Positions 9,015 to 18,575 of a stretch of 64,000 nt of DNA are shown in pieces. This DNA comes from Rubrobacter tropicus (lineage in GTDB: Bacteria > Actinomycetota > Rubrobacteria > Rubrobacterales > Rubrobacteraceae), in NCBI RefSeq assembly GCF_011492945.1, contig NZ_CP045119.1, positions 806,001 through 870,000 of the forward strand. Direction: 5' to 3'. Numbering within the stretch: the first letter of the stretch is position 1; each line of letters starts with the position of its first letter. The translations under genes and the position numbers were made by a program. Under the pieces are notes generated by a model that was given only the letters and a program-made list of their open reading frames with translations, did not search any database and was not told where the DNA came from.

Positions 9015-9483
9015 CGAAGACCGCCCGTTTGCAGACAAGCTGCAGAATCGCAAGAGGTTCTTGGGGTTGTTCCTGAGGGACCTTCGAGACTAACGCGGCG
9101 GAACCATACATCTTGTCGGCACCCGCATCCGGCGCGTGGCGCCCGCAGTGCCCAACCGGGGCTCGCTCCTCGTACGGGATCGGGTCGCGCCCCTCGTGAA
9201 CGCCCGGCATCACTGACCGACGGAGTTCCTGTTCCTCCCGGAAGCCTGTTCGGAGGGCGTGGGAGTGGCTCTCGGAGAAGGCGCGCGAACCCGGGCTCTC
9301 CGTTACGCCCCGTGGCACGGGGACGGCTTCGACGGGGGAGCGACCCCTATCGTATCACCCCGGATAACCATCAATGACATTATTGAAGCAAGTTGCGCTA
9401 TGCGCTACAGTGCCCGCAACGTTCTCGGGGGGGCAGGAGAAAGCGGCGTCCGAAAACCGAAGATAGGGAAGGGGTAGATAGGT
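9015..9483. other. Intergenic region ahead of the BCCT carrier
   Basis: About 470 bases without a convincing gene. It holds TTTGCAGACAAG 13 bases past the tRNA (a motif also found past tRNA-Ala) and a sigma-70-like promoter at 9383-9411. I see no known riboswitch. Confidence 0.6.
9383..9411 (+). promoter_or_regulatory. Predicted promoter of the BCCT gene
   Basis: TTGAAG (9383-9388), 17 bases, TACAGT (9406-9411). Predicted start near 9418 leaves a leader of about 66 bases before the ATG at 9484. Confidence 0.5.
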
Positions 9484-11133
9484 ATGCAAAGACCGGCGAA
9501 TCCGAGGATCGACCCCGCGGTGTTTTGGATCGCGGCGTTCGCATCGGCTGCGTTCGTGGCGTGGGGGATCCTGGGTACGGAGAGCTTGGCCGCCGTCTTC
9601 GAGGCGGTCCTGTGGAGCTTCCTGGTGCCCAACTTCGGCTGGGTGTTCATCTTGTCGTCGTTCGGGTTCCTGGCCTTCTCGGTCTATCTGGCTTTCAGCC
9701 GGTACGGGAAGGTAAGGCTTGGTGGGCAGGACGAGCAGCCGGAGTTCAGCACCGTCTCGTGGGTGGCGATGATGTTCAGCGCGGGGATGGGCATAGGGCT
9801 GATGTTCTTCGGCGTCGCCGAGCCCCTCTCCCACATGGGCGCTCCGCCGTTTGGGCTGGCGGAGCCCAACACCAGGGGCGCCGCCCAGGTGGCCATGCAG
9901 TACACCTACTTCCACTGGGCGTTTCACCCCTGGGCCATCTACGCCATCATGGGGTTGGCTTTGGCCTACTTCACCTTCCGAAAAGGAATGCCCAACCTCA
10001 TCAGCTCGGCGTTCTACCCCCTCCTGGGTGACAGGGTCTACGGGCCGATCGGCAAGACCATCGACACTTTAGCGATCTTCGCCACCCTGTTCGGCTCGGC
10101 CACCTCCCTGGGTCTCGGCGCCCTGCAGATCAACCAGGGTTTGAACGCGGTGTTCGGGATCGGCGGACGGGAGGCGGTCGGGCTGGCGATCGTGGTCATC
10201 GCCGTCCTGACGCTGGCGTTCGTCGTGTCGGCGACGAGCGGGGTGCACCGCGGTATCCAGTGGATCGCCAACACCAACATGGTGCTGGCCGTGTTCCTGC
10301 TCGCCTTCGTGTTCCTGTTGGGGCCGACGGTGTTCATACTCAACACCTTCACCGAGTCGCTCGGGGCTTACCTGGCGAACATCATCCCGATGAGCTTCAG
10401 GACGGCCTCCTACGGCGACTCGGACTTCGTCTCCGGCTGGACCATCTTCTACTGGGCGTGGTGGATAAGCTGGGCGCCGTTCGTCGGGGTGTTTATAGCC
10501 AGGATCTCCCGCGGGCGCACCATCCGGGAGTTCGTATTCGGCGTCGTTTTGGCGCCTAGCGTCGTCAGCTTCGTGTGGTTCGCCATCCTCGGCGGGTCGG
10601 CCATAGACCTGCAGCTCACGGGGACGGCGAACATCGCCGAGATCGCCGCGAACAACCAGCCGGCGGCGCTGTTCTCCACCCTGCAGCAGTTCCCGCTGTT
10701 TCTGCCGATGGCCCTGATCACGATCATCCTGGTCGCGCTGTTCTTTGTCAGCGGGGCCGACGCGGCCTCGGTGGTGATGGGGATGCTCTCCTCGAAAGGC
10801 AACCTGCATCCCGCAAGGTGGAACATCATCGTGTGGGGCACGTTCACCGGGGCGGCGGCGGCGATCTGCCTGCTGTCCGGGGCGATCCAGGGTTCGGTCG
10901 ACGCGGCCCTCCTTGCCCTGCAATCCGTGGCGATCGCCTCTGCGGCGCCGTTCGTGCTGATCCTGATCGGGCTGTGCTTCTCTATCTTGAAGGCGCTGCG
11001 CGCGGAACGGCTGCCGGACGGGCGGCCCGCGGCTCCGGAGCCGGGCAGGGCGATGTCCCGTCCGAGCGGGGCCCCCGCCCCGCAGCGGATGTCCGGGCAG
11101 AACCCCCGAAGGGACGATCAAAGCCGCGCCTAG
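9484..11133 (+). CDS. BCCT family betaine/choline/carnitine transporter
   Basis: Secondary transporter for trimethylammonium compounds, inner membrane. 549 residues with about 12 hydrophobic segments. The family signature is complete near residues 318-345: GWTIFYWAWWISWAP followed by GVFIARISRGR. The glycine motif GMGIG near residue 100 is the form found in sodium-coupled betaine carriers such as BetP/OpuD; CaiT-type antiporters differ here. N-terminus is short with no regulatory extension; the C-terminus (about 50 residues) is hydrophilic. ATG start after GGGAAGGGG. Four kb away is an operon that degrades methylated glycines, so uptake for catabolism as well as osmoprotection is likely (inference). 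Confidence 0.94.
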   Translation: MQRPANPRIDPAVFWIAAFASAAFVAWGILGTESLAAVFEAVLWSFLVPNFGWVFILSSFGFLAFSVYLAFSRYGKVRLGGQDEQPEFSTVSWVAMMFSAGMGIGLMFFGVAEPLSHMGAPPFGLAEPNTRGAAQVAMQYTYFHWAFHPWAIYAIMGLALAYFTFRKGMPNLISSAFYPLLGDRVYGPIGKTIDTLAIFATLFGSATSLGLGALQINQGLNAVFGIGGREAVGLAIVVIAVLTLAFVVSATSGVHRGIQWIANTNMVLAVFLLAFVFLLGPTVFILNTFTESLGAYLANIIPMSFRTASYGDSDFVSGWTIFYWAWWISWAPFVGVFIARISRGRTIREFVFGVVLAPSVVSFVWFAILGGSAIDLQLTGTANIAEIAANNQPAALFSTLQQFPLFLPMALITIILVALFFVSGADAASVVMGMLSSKGNLHPARWNIIVWGTFTGAAAAICLLSGAIQGSVDAALLALQSVAIASAAPFVLILIGLCFSILKALRAERLPDGRPAAPEPGRAMSRPSGAPAPQRMSGQNPRRDDQSRA

Positions 11134-11226
11134 CGGGATCCCGACGCCCGTCCGTCACGCCAGCGGTCGAGGGCGGAGGTGCGGGCTGGAGCAGACCGGC
11201 CGTAACCCGGAGAAGAAGGAGGGAGA

Positions 11227-11688
11227 ATGGGAAAAGCGCGCAACCCGTTCCGCGGGCTTATCGACCACATGAGCGAGATGGCCCGGATGCGGGAGTACGC
11301 CGAGGGTGGCGGCCAGGCGCAGGAAGACCAGCGCAGGACCCACGCCACCGCGTGGGTCCCGACCACCGACATATTCGCCAGGGGCGACGACCTCGTGATC
11401 CGCTGCGAGCTCGCCGGCGTGCGCCAGGAAGACATAGACATCTCGCTCGTCAACGGCGTGCTGAGCATATCCGGCGAGCGCCGGAGTGGGCTGGACGACG
11501 AGGAACTGGAGTTCTTCACGCGGGAACGCTACTTCGGTCACTTCCGGCGCACGATCGCGCTGCCCGATGGCGTGGACGCGAGCAGGCTCGACGCCGGGTT
11601 CGAGGACGGCCTGCTGGAGATCAACGTCAAAGGCGGGGCCAACCTGCCCGAGCCCCAACGCGTCCGTATCCGAAGCCAGGTCGGCTGA
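11227..11688 (+). CDS. Hsp20/alpha-crystallin family small heat-shock protein
   Basis: ATP-independent holdase chaperone. 153 residues with an alpha-crystallin domain of about residues 45-145: WVPTTDIFARGDDLVIRCEL, the central NGVLSISGERR, YFGHFRRTIALPDGVD and AGFEDGLLEI. A short charged N-terminal arm (MSEMARMREYAEGG) and an IxI-like C-terminal tail (VRIRSQVG) are present. ATG start with GAAGGAGGGAG. Lies alone between the BCCT gene and a divergent membrane-protein operon. Confidence 0.92.
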   Translation: MGKARNPFRGLIDHMSEMARMREYAEGGGQAQEDQRRTHATAWVPTTDIFARGDDLVIRCELAGVRQEDIDISLVNGVLSISGERRSGLDDEELEFFTRERYFGHFRRTIALPDGVDASRLDAGFEDGLLEINVKGGANLPEPQRVRIRSQVG

Positions 11689-11877
11689 TTTAGGTAGGGG
11701 GTCTCGCACGTCGAGGTTCCCCTTCCTCCCGAGATAACCCCGACCACTGGACGACGGCTGGCTCAAGACGCTCGGGCTGGAGGTCCACGCCTGCCAACGA
11801 GTGCACAAGGCCCTCTTCGCCCACACGGACGCCGTCCAGGAACCGCCCGCGGGAAAGCCCGGCGGGTCCCGGCGGAT

Positions 11878-12351
11878 CTACTTCGGCGTGCGCTCGGCTC
11901 GCTCTCGGCCCAGGCCCCAACCGCCGAAGGCGACCGCCAGGACGGCCAGCGCCGTCCTCAGCCACTGCCAGCCCTGCCAGGACGCGAGCTCGGCGCCCAC
12001 CTCCCGCGCCCCCATGTTCCCCTCGATCATCCGCGCGTTGGCCCCGGCGAAGTAGAGGGGAAGCAGGACCAGCGTCGCCACGATGCACAGGCTCGACAGC
12101 CCCCAGGGCAACCGGCCGTTCGACCCCCTCCTCACGGCGCCGAAGAACGCCAGGACCGCGAATAACGCCCCGGCGACCTCCAGCGGGAACAGCGTCAGGC
12201 CGAGCCGGGGGCCGTTCTCCTGAAACCAAGCCAGGAACGCCTCCGGGTCCATCTCCCGCCATGTCGGCACCAGGACTACGGACACCACCAGGCAGCCGCC
12301 GGCGAAGGCGCCCGCGCACGCGACCGAAACGGTCCGGCTGAAACTCGACAC
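11878..12351 (-). CDS. DUF1772-like four-helix membrane protein
   Basis: 157 residues, four hydrophobic segments (near 8-28, 52-72, 85-105, 135-152). The pattern, with an early GGCLVVSVVLVPTW and a loop carrying the ARMIEGNMG stretch, resembles DUF1772 / anthrone-oxygenase-like membrane proteins. GTG start. Last gene of a minus-strand operon behind a MarR-type gene and a 95-residue membrane protein. Substrate unknown. Confidence 0.65.
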   Translation of the reverse strand: MSSFSRTVSVACAGAFAGGCLVVSVVLVPTWREMDPEAFLAWFQENGPRLGLTLFPLEVAGALFAVLAFFGAVRRGSNGRLPWGLSSLCIVATLVLLPLYFAGANARMIEGNMGAREVGAELASWQGWQWLRTALAVLAVAFGGWGLGRERAERTPK

Positions 12352-12364
12352 GGTCGCGGACCTC

Positions 12365-12652
12365 CTAACTTCTCGCCGCGGGCGCGCGGGCCGCCCCGGC
12401 TTCTTTCGCGCTCGCTTTCGCGCTCGCCCTATCCCGCAGCCGCTTGCGGAGGCGCGGCAGTTGCCACATCAGGAGGCCCGTCGCCGTGACCAGGGGGAAG
12501 ACCACCGCCTGCATGAGCGACTCGGCCACCTGTGGGGCGGGACCGCCGATCAGGGGCAAGTAGATGTAGAAGCCCAGCATCAGGCCGCCCAGGAGGTGGG
12601 CGGCCCGTTGGGCGTCCCGCAGCCTCCTATTCGACACCTTAGATCCGTTCAC
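12365..12652 (-). CDS. Small two-helix membrane protein
   Basis: 95 residues: a basic start, hydrophobic segments near 20-42 and 47-64, then an Arg/Ala/Lys-rich tail with the internal repeat ASAKASAKEAG. No family recognised. GTG start overlaps the 3' end of the MarR gene by 14 bases; the DUF1772-like gene follows 13 bases on. Probably under control of the MarR protein. Confidence 0.65.
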   Translation of the reverse strand: MNGSKVSNRRLRDAQRAAHLLGGLMLGFYIYLPLIGGPAPQVAESLMQAVVFPLVTATGLLMWQLPRLRKRLRDRASAKASAKEAGAARAPAARS

Positions 12653-13086
12653 GATCGCTTTCTCCTTTCCCGCGCGCGGAAGGCGCGGCGTCGAGCGCCG
12701 AGATCATCCGGCGCATGAGGTCCTTCGCCTGCTCCAGCTCGGGCCCGGTGAGCGCCCGCGTCGCCGCCTCGTTCGCGGCGACGGCGCACGGCACCAGCGG
12801 ATCCCTGAGATGCCGCCCCTCCTCGGTGAGGAACACGTTGACCCGCCGGCGGTCTTGCGCGTCCCGCTCGCGCCGGACGAGGCCGTCGCGCTCCATGCGG
12901 TCTATGGTGCGCACCATCGTCGCGTCCTCGATGGCGACCAGACGGGCGAGCTCCCCTGGGACCGGCCGTCCCGCGCCCACAGGAACAGGAGCACCCCCAC
13001 TGGCCCAGGGAAGCCCCGCGCGCCGCGAGCCGCCCCGCCAGCTCCCGGGCCATCGCCTTCGCCAGGAAGTTCACGAGGTAGCCCAC
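12639..13086 (-). pseudogene. MarR family regulator with two apparent frameshifts
   Basis: A MarR winged-helix protein is spread over three frames. Frame one gives GYLVNFLAKAMARELAGRLA and ASLGQWG; frame two continues with VLLFLWARDGRSQG; frame three with ELARLVAIEDATMVRTIDR, the recognition region, then RRVNVFLTEEGRHL and a final helix. The breaks fall exactly at two homopolymers, C5 at 12994-12998 and C4 at 12953-12956 on the plus strand. Adding one base to each restores one reading frame of ordinary MarR length. Upstream residues EPFVIEESV belong to frame one with no clear ATG. Either both are sequencing/assembly errors or the gene is broken. It heads the operon of two membrane proteins. 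Confidence 0.8.
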
Positions 13087-13192
13087 GCTTTCCTCGATGA
13101 CGAACGGCTCCCCTCCGGAGACCCCCGCCCGCGAGAACGGGCCCGTCAGGCCCCTCCACCACCCTGTACCCTGATGTCGAATTTTCTTGCAT

Positions 13193-13813
13193 AGCTAAAG
13201 ATTAGCATAGCAAATATTGGTCGTCAACCCGCCCGGGGCGTAACGGGTGTCTCCCCCAGAACCGCCTCCGGTGCTGATATTCCTGCCAAGCCCGGCCGCG
13301 ACCCCGCGCTGCGTCCTTGGAGGCTCGATTCATGCCGCGGACCCGGGAGTGGCCGTCGACCGAAGGATCCGGGCGGAAGTGAGAGGACGTGTACGGTGGT
13401 AAACGCCGAGGAGATCCTTCTCAGCGTGGCGACAGCCATGCTTCGCACGGTTTGCGAGCGGGTCTGACCGGCCGGCGAATCCCCTGCATCCGTGAGAAGG
13501 ATTGCGGGGACGCGCACCCCTGCTCCCGGTGGGATCGGCGCCCGCAACCCCCACACTGTTCCTCGAAACGGCCCGGGGCGCCGAGCGCCCTCGGCCCCCG
13601 CTTCCCGTGCCGCCAGGGGCCGCCGAGAGGTGGCGCGCCATCGGAAGGCTCGACCACCCTTGACTCACTTGCGGACATATGTTACTAGTGCCGTATATAG
13701 GAAAACGGTGCGCAATACGCAACAGGAACCGGCGACGGGCCCCGATCGGCGGGGGCGCGGTCTATTCTCTCTCGATCACGCGGGGCGACGGCGGAGCGGA
13801 CGGAGGATCGGCC
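13193..13813. other. Intergenic region ahead of the methylglycine operon
   Basis: About 620 bases between the divergent MarR and flavoprotein genes. It holds a promoter candidate at 13660-13688. Nothing that I can identify as a gene or known riboswitch; AT-rich around 13195-13220, probably the MarR-gene promoter. Confidence 0.5.
13660..13688 (+). promoter_or_regulatory. Predicted promoter of the dimethylglycine/sarcosine operon
   Basis: TTGACT (13660-13665), 17 bases, TACTAG (13683-13688); the -10 is weak. GACATATGTTAC lies in the spacer and could be an operator. A leader of about 120 bases would precede the GTG at 13814. Confidence 0.4.
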
Positions 13814-16258
13814 GTGGAACACAGTGCGAGCGTGGTGGTCATCGGGGCCGGCATCGTTGGCTGCAGCGCCGCCGAGCACCTGACGGGGCTGGGGTGGCGG
13901 GACGTCGTGGTCTTGGACCAGGGCCCGCTTTTCGAGGCGGGCGGTTCGACCTCGCACGCCCCCGGGCTCGTCTTCCAGACCAACCCGTCCAAGACCATGA
14001 CGGAGCTCGCGGCCTACGGCGTAAAGCGGTACTCGGGGCTGGATGTGGACGGCGAGCCTTGCTTCTATCCCGTCGGAAGCATCGAGGTCGCGGCGACACC
14101 GGAGCGCCTGAAAGACCTCAAGAGGAAGCACGGCATCGCGACCTCCTGGGGGGTGGAGTCGGGGTTGCTCTCGCCCACGGAGTGCGCCGAGAAGAGCCCG
14201 CTGCTGGACAAGGATAGGATCTACGGCGGCCTCTACGTCCCCTCCGACGGGCTTGCGAAGGGCGTGCGGGTCAGCGAGGCGATGGCCCGCGAGGCCCGGG
14301 GCCGGGGCGCGAAGTTCTACGGCGAGACCGAGGTTACTGGGGTAGAGGTTCGCAACGGGCGCGTCAGGGCGGTCGAGACATCGCGCGGTCGCATCGAGAC
14401 CGAGAACATCTTGAGTTGCGCCGGGATGTGGGGGCCCAGGGTCGGGCGGATGGCGGGGGCCTTCGTGCCGCTCCTGACGCCGATGCAGCACCAGTACGCG
14501 TGGACCACGCCCGTGCCTGGGCTGGAGGCGGACTCCGAGGAGTCGGATCACGTCATCCTCAGGCACCAGGACCACTCCATGTACTTCCGGCAGGAGGGGG
14601 AGCGGTACGGGATCGGCTCCTACAGGCACCGCTCGATGCCCGTCTCGCCGGAAAAGATCGGGGGGTACGAAGCCGGAGAGACCATGCCCTCGCTCATGCC
14701 TTTCACGCCCGAGGACTTCGAGGGGCCGTGGGAGGAGTCGCGGAGGCTGATGCCGGCCCTGCGGGAGACGCAGATAGAGCGGGGCATAAACGGGCTCTTC
14801 TCCTTCACGCCCGACGGCGGGTCCCTGCTCGGCGAGTCCAGGGAGGCGCGCGGCTTCTGGATGGCCGAGGCAGTGTGGGTCACCCACGCGGCGGGCGCGG
14901 CAAGGATGATCGCGGAGTGGATGACCGACGGCGCCCCGAGCATCGACCCGAGCGCGGTGGACGTCCACCGCTTCGACGAGTTCCAGAGGAGCCCGTCCTA
15001 CGTGCTCGCGCGCAGCTCGCAGTCCTTCCAGGAGGTCTACGACATCATCCACCCCCAGCAGCCGATGGAGGAGCCGCGTCCCCTCAGGACGAGCCCCTTC
15101 TACATCCGCCAGAAGGAGCTCGGCGCGTACTTCCTAGAGGCCTCCGGCTGGGAGCGCCCGCAGTGGTACGGGGCCAACGATTCGCTGCTCGCCGAGTACG
15201 AAGTTCCCGAGATGGAGGAGTGGGCCGGGCGCTACTGGTCGCCCATCGTGGGGGCCGAGCACCTCGCCGCCCGCGAGAGGGTCGCCCTCTTCGACATGGC
15301 CTCGCTCAAGAAGGCCGAGGTCACGGGACCGGGGGCGCTTCGGTTCCTGCAAAAGCTCAACACAAACCAGCTCGACAGGCCCGTGGGCAGCGTCACCTAC
15401 ACCCTGATGCTCGACGGGAAGGCCGGCGTGAGGAGCGACATCACCGTCGCGCGGCTCGCGGAGGACCACTTCCAGCTAGGCCTCAACGGACCGCGGGACA
15501 TCGAGTGGATGGGGCGGCACCTGCCGGACGACGGCTCCGTGCGGGTGCGGGACATCTCGGGCGGGACCTGCTGCGTCGGGGTCTGGGGTCCCTACGCCAG
15601 AGAGCTCGTGCAGGAGCTCAGCCCCGACGACCTCTCCAACGAGGCGTTCGGGTTCTTCAAGGCCAGGAGGATCCACGTCGGCGAGGTGCCGGTCGTGGCC
15701 CTGCGGGTCTCCTACGTCGGCGAGCTCGGGTGGGAGCTCTACGCCTCCGCAGACCTGGGGTTGAGGCTCTGGGATCTCCTCTACCGGGCGGGAAGGCCGC
15801 TCGGCCTGATCCCCGCCGGCCGCGGGGCCTTCAACGGCCTGAGGCTCGAGAAAGGCTACCGGTCGTGGGGCGCTGACATGACCACCGAGCACGACCCCTA
15901 CGAGGCCGGCCTCGGCTTCGCGGTGAAGCCCGACAAGGGCGACTTCGTCGGCAGGGAGGCGCTGCTACGCCGCAGGCAGGAAGGGCCGCGGCGCAGGCTC
16001 TCGTGCCTGCTACTCGACGACCCGAACGTCGTGGTCATGGGCGGCGAGCCCGTCTACGCGGACGGGGCGCCGGTCGGTTACGTCACCAGCGCGGCCTACG
16101 GGTACTCCATCGGGCAGAGCATCGCCTACGCCTGGCTGCCGCCCGCACTCTCGGAGGAGGGCCAGAAGGTCGAGGTCGAGTACTTCGGCGAACGCCACGG
16201 CGCGACGGTGGCCGGGGAGCCGCTCTTCGACCCGGCGATGAAGCGGATGCGCGGCTGA
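13814..16258 (+). CDS. Dimethylglycine/sarcosine dehydrogenase-like flavoprotein (DAO + GcvT)
   Basis: Oxidative N-demethylation of dimethylglycine or sarcosine, passing the one-carbon unit to tetrahydrofolate. 814 residues from the GTG at 13814, which has GGAGG upstream; in-frame codons further upstream lack a ribosome site. Order: FAD Rossmann VVVIGAGIVGCSAAEHL (residues 7-23), then GGSTSHAPG with His48 where mitochondrial DMGDH carries its FAD-linked histidine, the DAO domain to about 370, a linker (FAO_M-type), and from about 440 a GcvT folate-binding domain ending in a GcvT C-terminal barrel, with SYVGELGWELY near 635. First gene of an operon with two more GcvT proteins, MetF- and Fhs-type enzymes. 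Dimethylglycine versus sarcosine cannot be settled by eye. Confidence 0.9.
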   Translation: MEHSASVVVIGAGIVGCSAAEHLTGLGWRDVVVLDQGPLFEAGGSTSHAPGLVFQTNPSKTMTELAAYGVKRYSGLDVDGEPCFYPVGSIEVAATPERLKDLKRKHGIATSWGVESGLLSPTECAEKSPLLDKDRIYGGLYVPSDGLAKGVRVSEAMAREARGRGAKFYGETEVTGVEVRNGRVRAVETSRGRIETENILSCAGMWGPRVGRMAGAFVPLLTPMQHQYAWTTPVPGLEADSEESDHVILRHQDHSMYFRQEGERYGIGSYRHRSMPVSPEKIGGYEAGETMPSLMPFTPEDFEGPWEESRRLMPALRETQIERGINGLFSFTPDGGSLLGESREARGFWMAEAVWVTHAAGAARMIAEWMTDGAPSIDPSAVDVHRFDEFQRSPSYVLARSSQSFQEVYDIIHPQQPMEEPRPLRTSPFYIRQKELGAYFLEASGWERPQWYGANDSLLAEYEVPEMEEWAGRYWSPIVGAEHLAARERVALFDMASLKKAEVTGPGALRFLQKLNTNQLDRPVGSVTYTLMLDGKAGVRSDITVARLAEDHFQLGLNGPRDIEWMGRHLPDDGSVRVRDISGGTCCVGVWGPYARELVQELSPDDLSNEAFGFFKARRIHVGEVPVVALRVSYVGELGWELYASADLGLRLWDLLYRAGRPLGLIPAGRGAFNGLRLEKGYRSWGADMTTEHDPYEAGLGFAVKPDKGDFVGREALLRRRQEGPRRRLSCLLLDDPNVVVMGGEPVYADGAPVGYVTSAAYGYSIGQSIAYAWLPPALSEEGQKVEVEYFGERHGATVAGEPLFDPAMKRMRG

Positions 16259-16395
16259 GGAGCCTGGCCGGTGACGAGCACGCAACACGCGAGCGCCTCG
16301 GGTTCGCCGGACGGCATCCCGTCGAGGACGAGAAGTACACGAGGGAGGGATGGATGCGGCGAAGTAGTTGAGACCCTGATAGGTGAAGCGCACGG

Positions 16396-16416
16396 GCGGC
16401 CCTGTCGGAGGGCCGC
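16396..16416 (+). terminator. Hairpin between flavoprotein and GcvT-like genes
   Basis: GCGGCCCT-GTCGG-AGGGCCGC, eight-base perfect stem, no T run. Lies 28 bases before the next ATG, so it is more likely an mRNA processing or attenuation element than a full stop. Confidence 0.45.
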
Positions 16417-16443
16417 AGAGAACCAGGAGAGGAGTCGTCCGCT

Positions 16444-17643
16444 ATGGCGGTAAACGAGAACCCGGGCATCCTGCAGTACACGAGGATCTTCAAGTCCCCT
16501 TACTTCTACGGCTCGCGCCGGCACGGGGTCCAGAAGTACAGCGTCTACAACCACCACTACCACCCGCGCCACTACAGGGACCCGGTGGAGGAGTACTGGC
16601 AGCTCCTCGAAGGCGTCACGTTGTGGGACGTGGGGGGGGCGGAGCGGCAGGTCGAGATCACCGGCCCCGACGCCTTCGAATTCACGAACATGCTCACCCC
16701 GCGCGACCTCAACAAGTGCGCCGTTGGGCAGTGCAAGTACGCCTTTATCACGAACGCCGAGGGCGGCATCATCAACGACCCGGTCCTCCTGCGACTGGAC
16801 GAGAACCACTTCTGGCTCTCGCTGGCCGACAGCGACGTGCTCTTGTGGGCCCAGGGCCTCGCCTACAACTCCGGGATGAACGTCCAGATCCGGGAGCCCG
16901 ACGTCGGCCCGATGCAGGTCCAGGGGCCCAAATCCAAGGAGGTCATGACAGACCTTTTCGGCGAGGGAATCCTCGACGTGCCCTACTACTACATGGAGCA
17001 CCACGAGCTCGACGGGATGGAGCTCGTCATCTCCCGCACCGGTTACTCCGGGGAGCTCGGTTACGAGCTCTACCTCAAGAACGCCGGCCGCGACGGGCTC
17101 AAGCTCTGGGACCGCGTGATGCAGGCCGGCGAGCCGTACGGGCTTTCCCCCATCGGGCCTTGCCACATCCGCAGGATCGAGGGCGGCATCCTCGCCCTCG
17201 GTTGCGACATGTGGTACGACACCAACCCCTACGAGGTCGGCTACGGCTACAAGTGGATGGTCGAACTGGAGCAGGAGCAGAACTTCGTGGGCAGGGAGGC
17301 GCTCAAGAAGGTCAGCGAGGAGGGCGTCAGCCGCAAGCTTGTGGGTGTGGAGATCGGGGGCGCGAACCTCGGCTCGTACAACGACGGCTCCATGATCGAC
17401 TACTTCCCCGTGCTTGCGGACGGCGAGAGGATAGGCAAGGTGACCTCCGGTTGCTACTCCCCGCGCCTGCGGAAGAACATCGGTTTCGCCATGGTGCCCG
17501 TCGAGTACGGCGAGATCGGCACCGAGCTTACGGTGGAGCGCCCGGAGGAGACGGTCCCGGCCGTCGTGGCCGACCGGGTCTTCTTCAAGCCCGAGCACGC
17601 CGAGCAGACGTTGAGCGCCACGAGCTCCAGCAAGGGGGCATAG
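16444..17643 (+). CDS. GcvT-fold methyltransferase resembling DmdA
   Basis: 399 residues of the aminomethyltransferase (glycine-cleavage T) fold. The pattern differs from real GcvT and resembles DMSP demethylase DmdA: WDVGGAERQVEITGPDAFEF, NMLTPRDLNKCAVGQC, ENHFWLSLADSDVLLWAQGL, EPDVGPMQVQGPKS and RTGYSGELGYELYL. Such proteins move a methyl group from a charged S- or N-methyl donor onto tetrahydrofolate. ATG start with GGAGAGGAG. It sits between the dimethylglycine-dehydrogenase-like gene and a MetF-type reductase, so glycine betaine or a related onium compound is a likelier donor than DMSP (inference). Confidence 0.85.
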   Translation: MAVNENPGILQYTRIFKSPYFYGSRRHGVQKYSVYNHHYHPRHYRDPVEEYWQLLEGVTLWDVGGAERQVEITGPDAFEFTNMLTPRDLNKCAVGQCKYAFITNAEGGIINDPVLLRLDENHFWLSLADSDVLLWAQGLAYNSGMNVQIREPDVGPMQVQGPKSKEVMTDLFGEGILDVPYYYMEHHELDGMELVISRTGYSGELGYELYLKNAGRDGLKLWDRVMQAGEPYGLSPIGPCHIRRIEGGILALGCDMWYDTNPYEVGYGYKWMVELEQEQNFVGREALKKVSEEGVSRKLVGVEIGGANLGSYNDGSMIDYFPVLADGERIGKVTSGCYSPRLRKNIGFAMVPVEYGEIGTELTVERPEETVPAVVADRVFFKPEHAEQTLSATSSSKGA

Positions 17644-17702
17644 CCGGACAGCGACGAGAAGCGATGGCGGGATCGCCTGGGCGACAGGTAGAGGTTCGTG
17701 TG

Positions 17703-18575
17703 ATGCAGGACAGGAGAGGCGCGCTGGTCGGGGCGCTGCGGAGGCCGAGGTACGAGGTGATCCCGCTCCCCGGTATCGAGGACGGGGTCGTCGAGCACGT
17801 CCCGAAGCACATCAAGATCACGGTGACGGCCTCGCCCAGGAAGGGCCTCGAACCCACCCTGGACCTTGCCGGGCGACTCTCTGCGGAGGGTTTCGCGGTC
17901 GCCCCTCACCTCTCGGCGCGGCTCATCCGGGACGGGGCGGAGCTGGGCGAGATCCTCGCCCGGCTGCGCGAGGTGGGCGTTCGGGACGTCTTCGTGGTGG
18001 CCGGCGACGCGCCCGAGCCCGCCGGCGAGTTCGAGGGATCCGGCGCGCTGCTCCGGGCGATGGACGAGATCGGGCACGGTCTCGATGAGGTGGGCATCAC
18101 CGGATACCCGGAGAGCCATCCGCTTATCAGCGACGAGGTCACCATACAGGCCATGTTCCAGAAGGAGCCCCACGCGACCTACATCGCCAGCCAGATCTGC
18201 TTCGATACGAGGATCATCAACGAATGGGTCTTGCGGGTGCGCCGGCGGGGTGTCGGGCTCCCGATCTACGTCGGGATGCCAGGCGCCGTGAGCATGACGA
18301 AGCTCGTGCGGATCTCGTCGAAGATAGGCCTCGGCGAGTCGGCCCGCTTCCTGCAGAAGTACGGCAACTGGTTCTGGCGGATGTTTATGCCGGGCGGCTA
18401 CAGCCCGGACGCCCTGGTCGAGGGCGTCTCTCTGGACCACCCGGAACTCAAGGTGCGCGGTTTCCACGTCTACACGTTCAACGAGGTGGAACAGACCGAG
18501 GCGTGGCGACGCGGGGCGCTGGAACGATTCGGGGCGACGCCCCGCGAGGAGAGACACGAGGAGTCCACCGTATGA
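17703..18575 (+). CDS. Methylenetetrahydrofolate reductase family protein
   Basis: FAD-dependent interconversion of 5-methyl- and 5,10-methylene-tetrahydrofolate. 290 residues, MetF size. The barrel shows KITVTASPRKGLEPTL, DVFVVAGDAP, the YPESHPL motif and ASQICFDTRIINEWV. Start at ATG 17703 preceded by AGAGG; an in-frame ATG at 17664 is possible but has no good ribosome site. ATGA overlap with fhs. Next to methyl-H4folate-forming GcvT-like enzymes it would work in the oxidative direction (inference). Confidence 0.88.
   Translation: MQDRRGALVGALRRPRYEVIPLPGIEDGVVEHVPKHIKITVTASPRKGLEPTLDLAGRLSAEGFAVAPHLSARLIRDGAELGEILARLREVGVRDVFVVAGDAPEPAGEFEGSGALLRAMDEIGHGLDEVGITGYPESHPLISDEVTIQAMFQKEPHATYIASQICFDTRIINEWVLRVRRRGVGLPIYVGMPGAVSMTKLVRISSKIGLGESARFLQKYGNWFWRMFMPGGYSPDALVEGVSLDHPELKVRGFHVYTFNEVEQTEAWRRGALERFGATPREERHEESTV

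Noticed and set aside
13679-13813. Longer N-terminus for the flavoprotein gene
   Set aside because: The extra 45 codons lie in the promoter region and precede the Rossmann start; the GTG at 13814 has the ribosome site.
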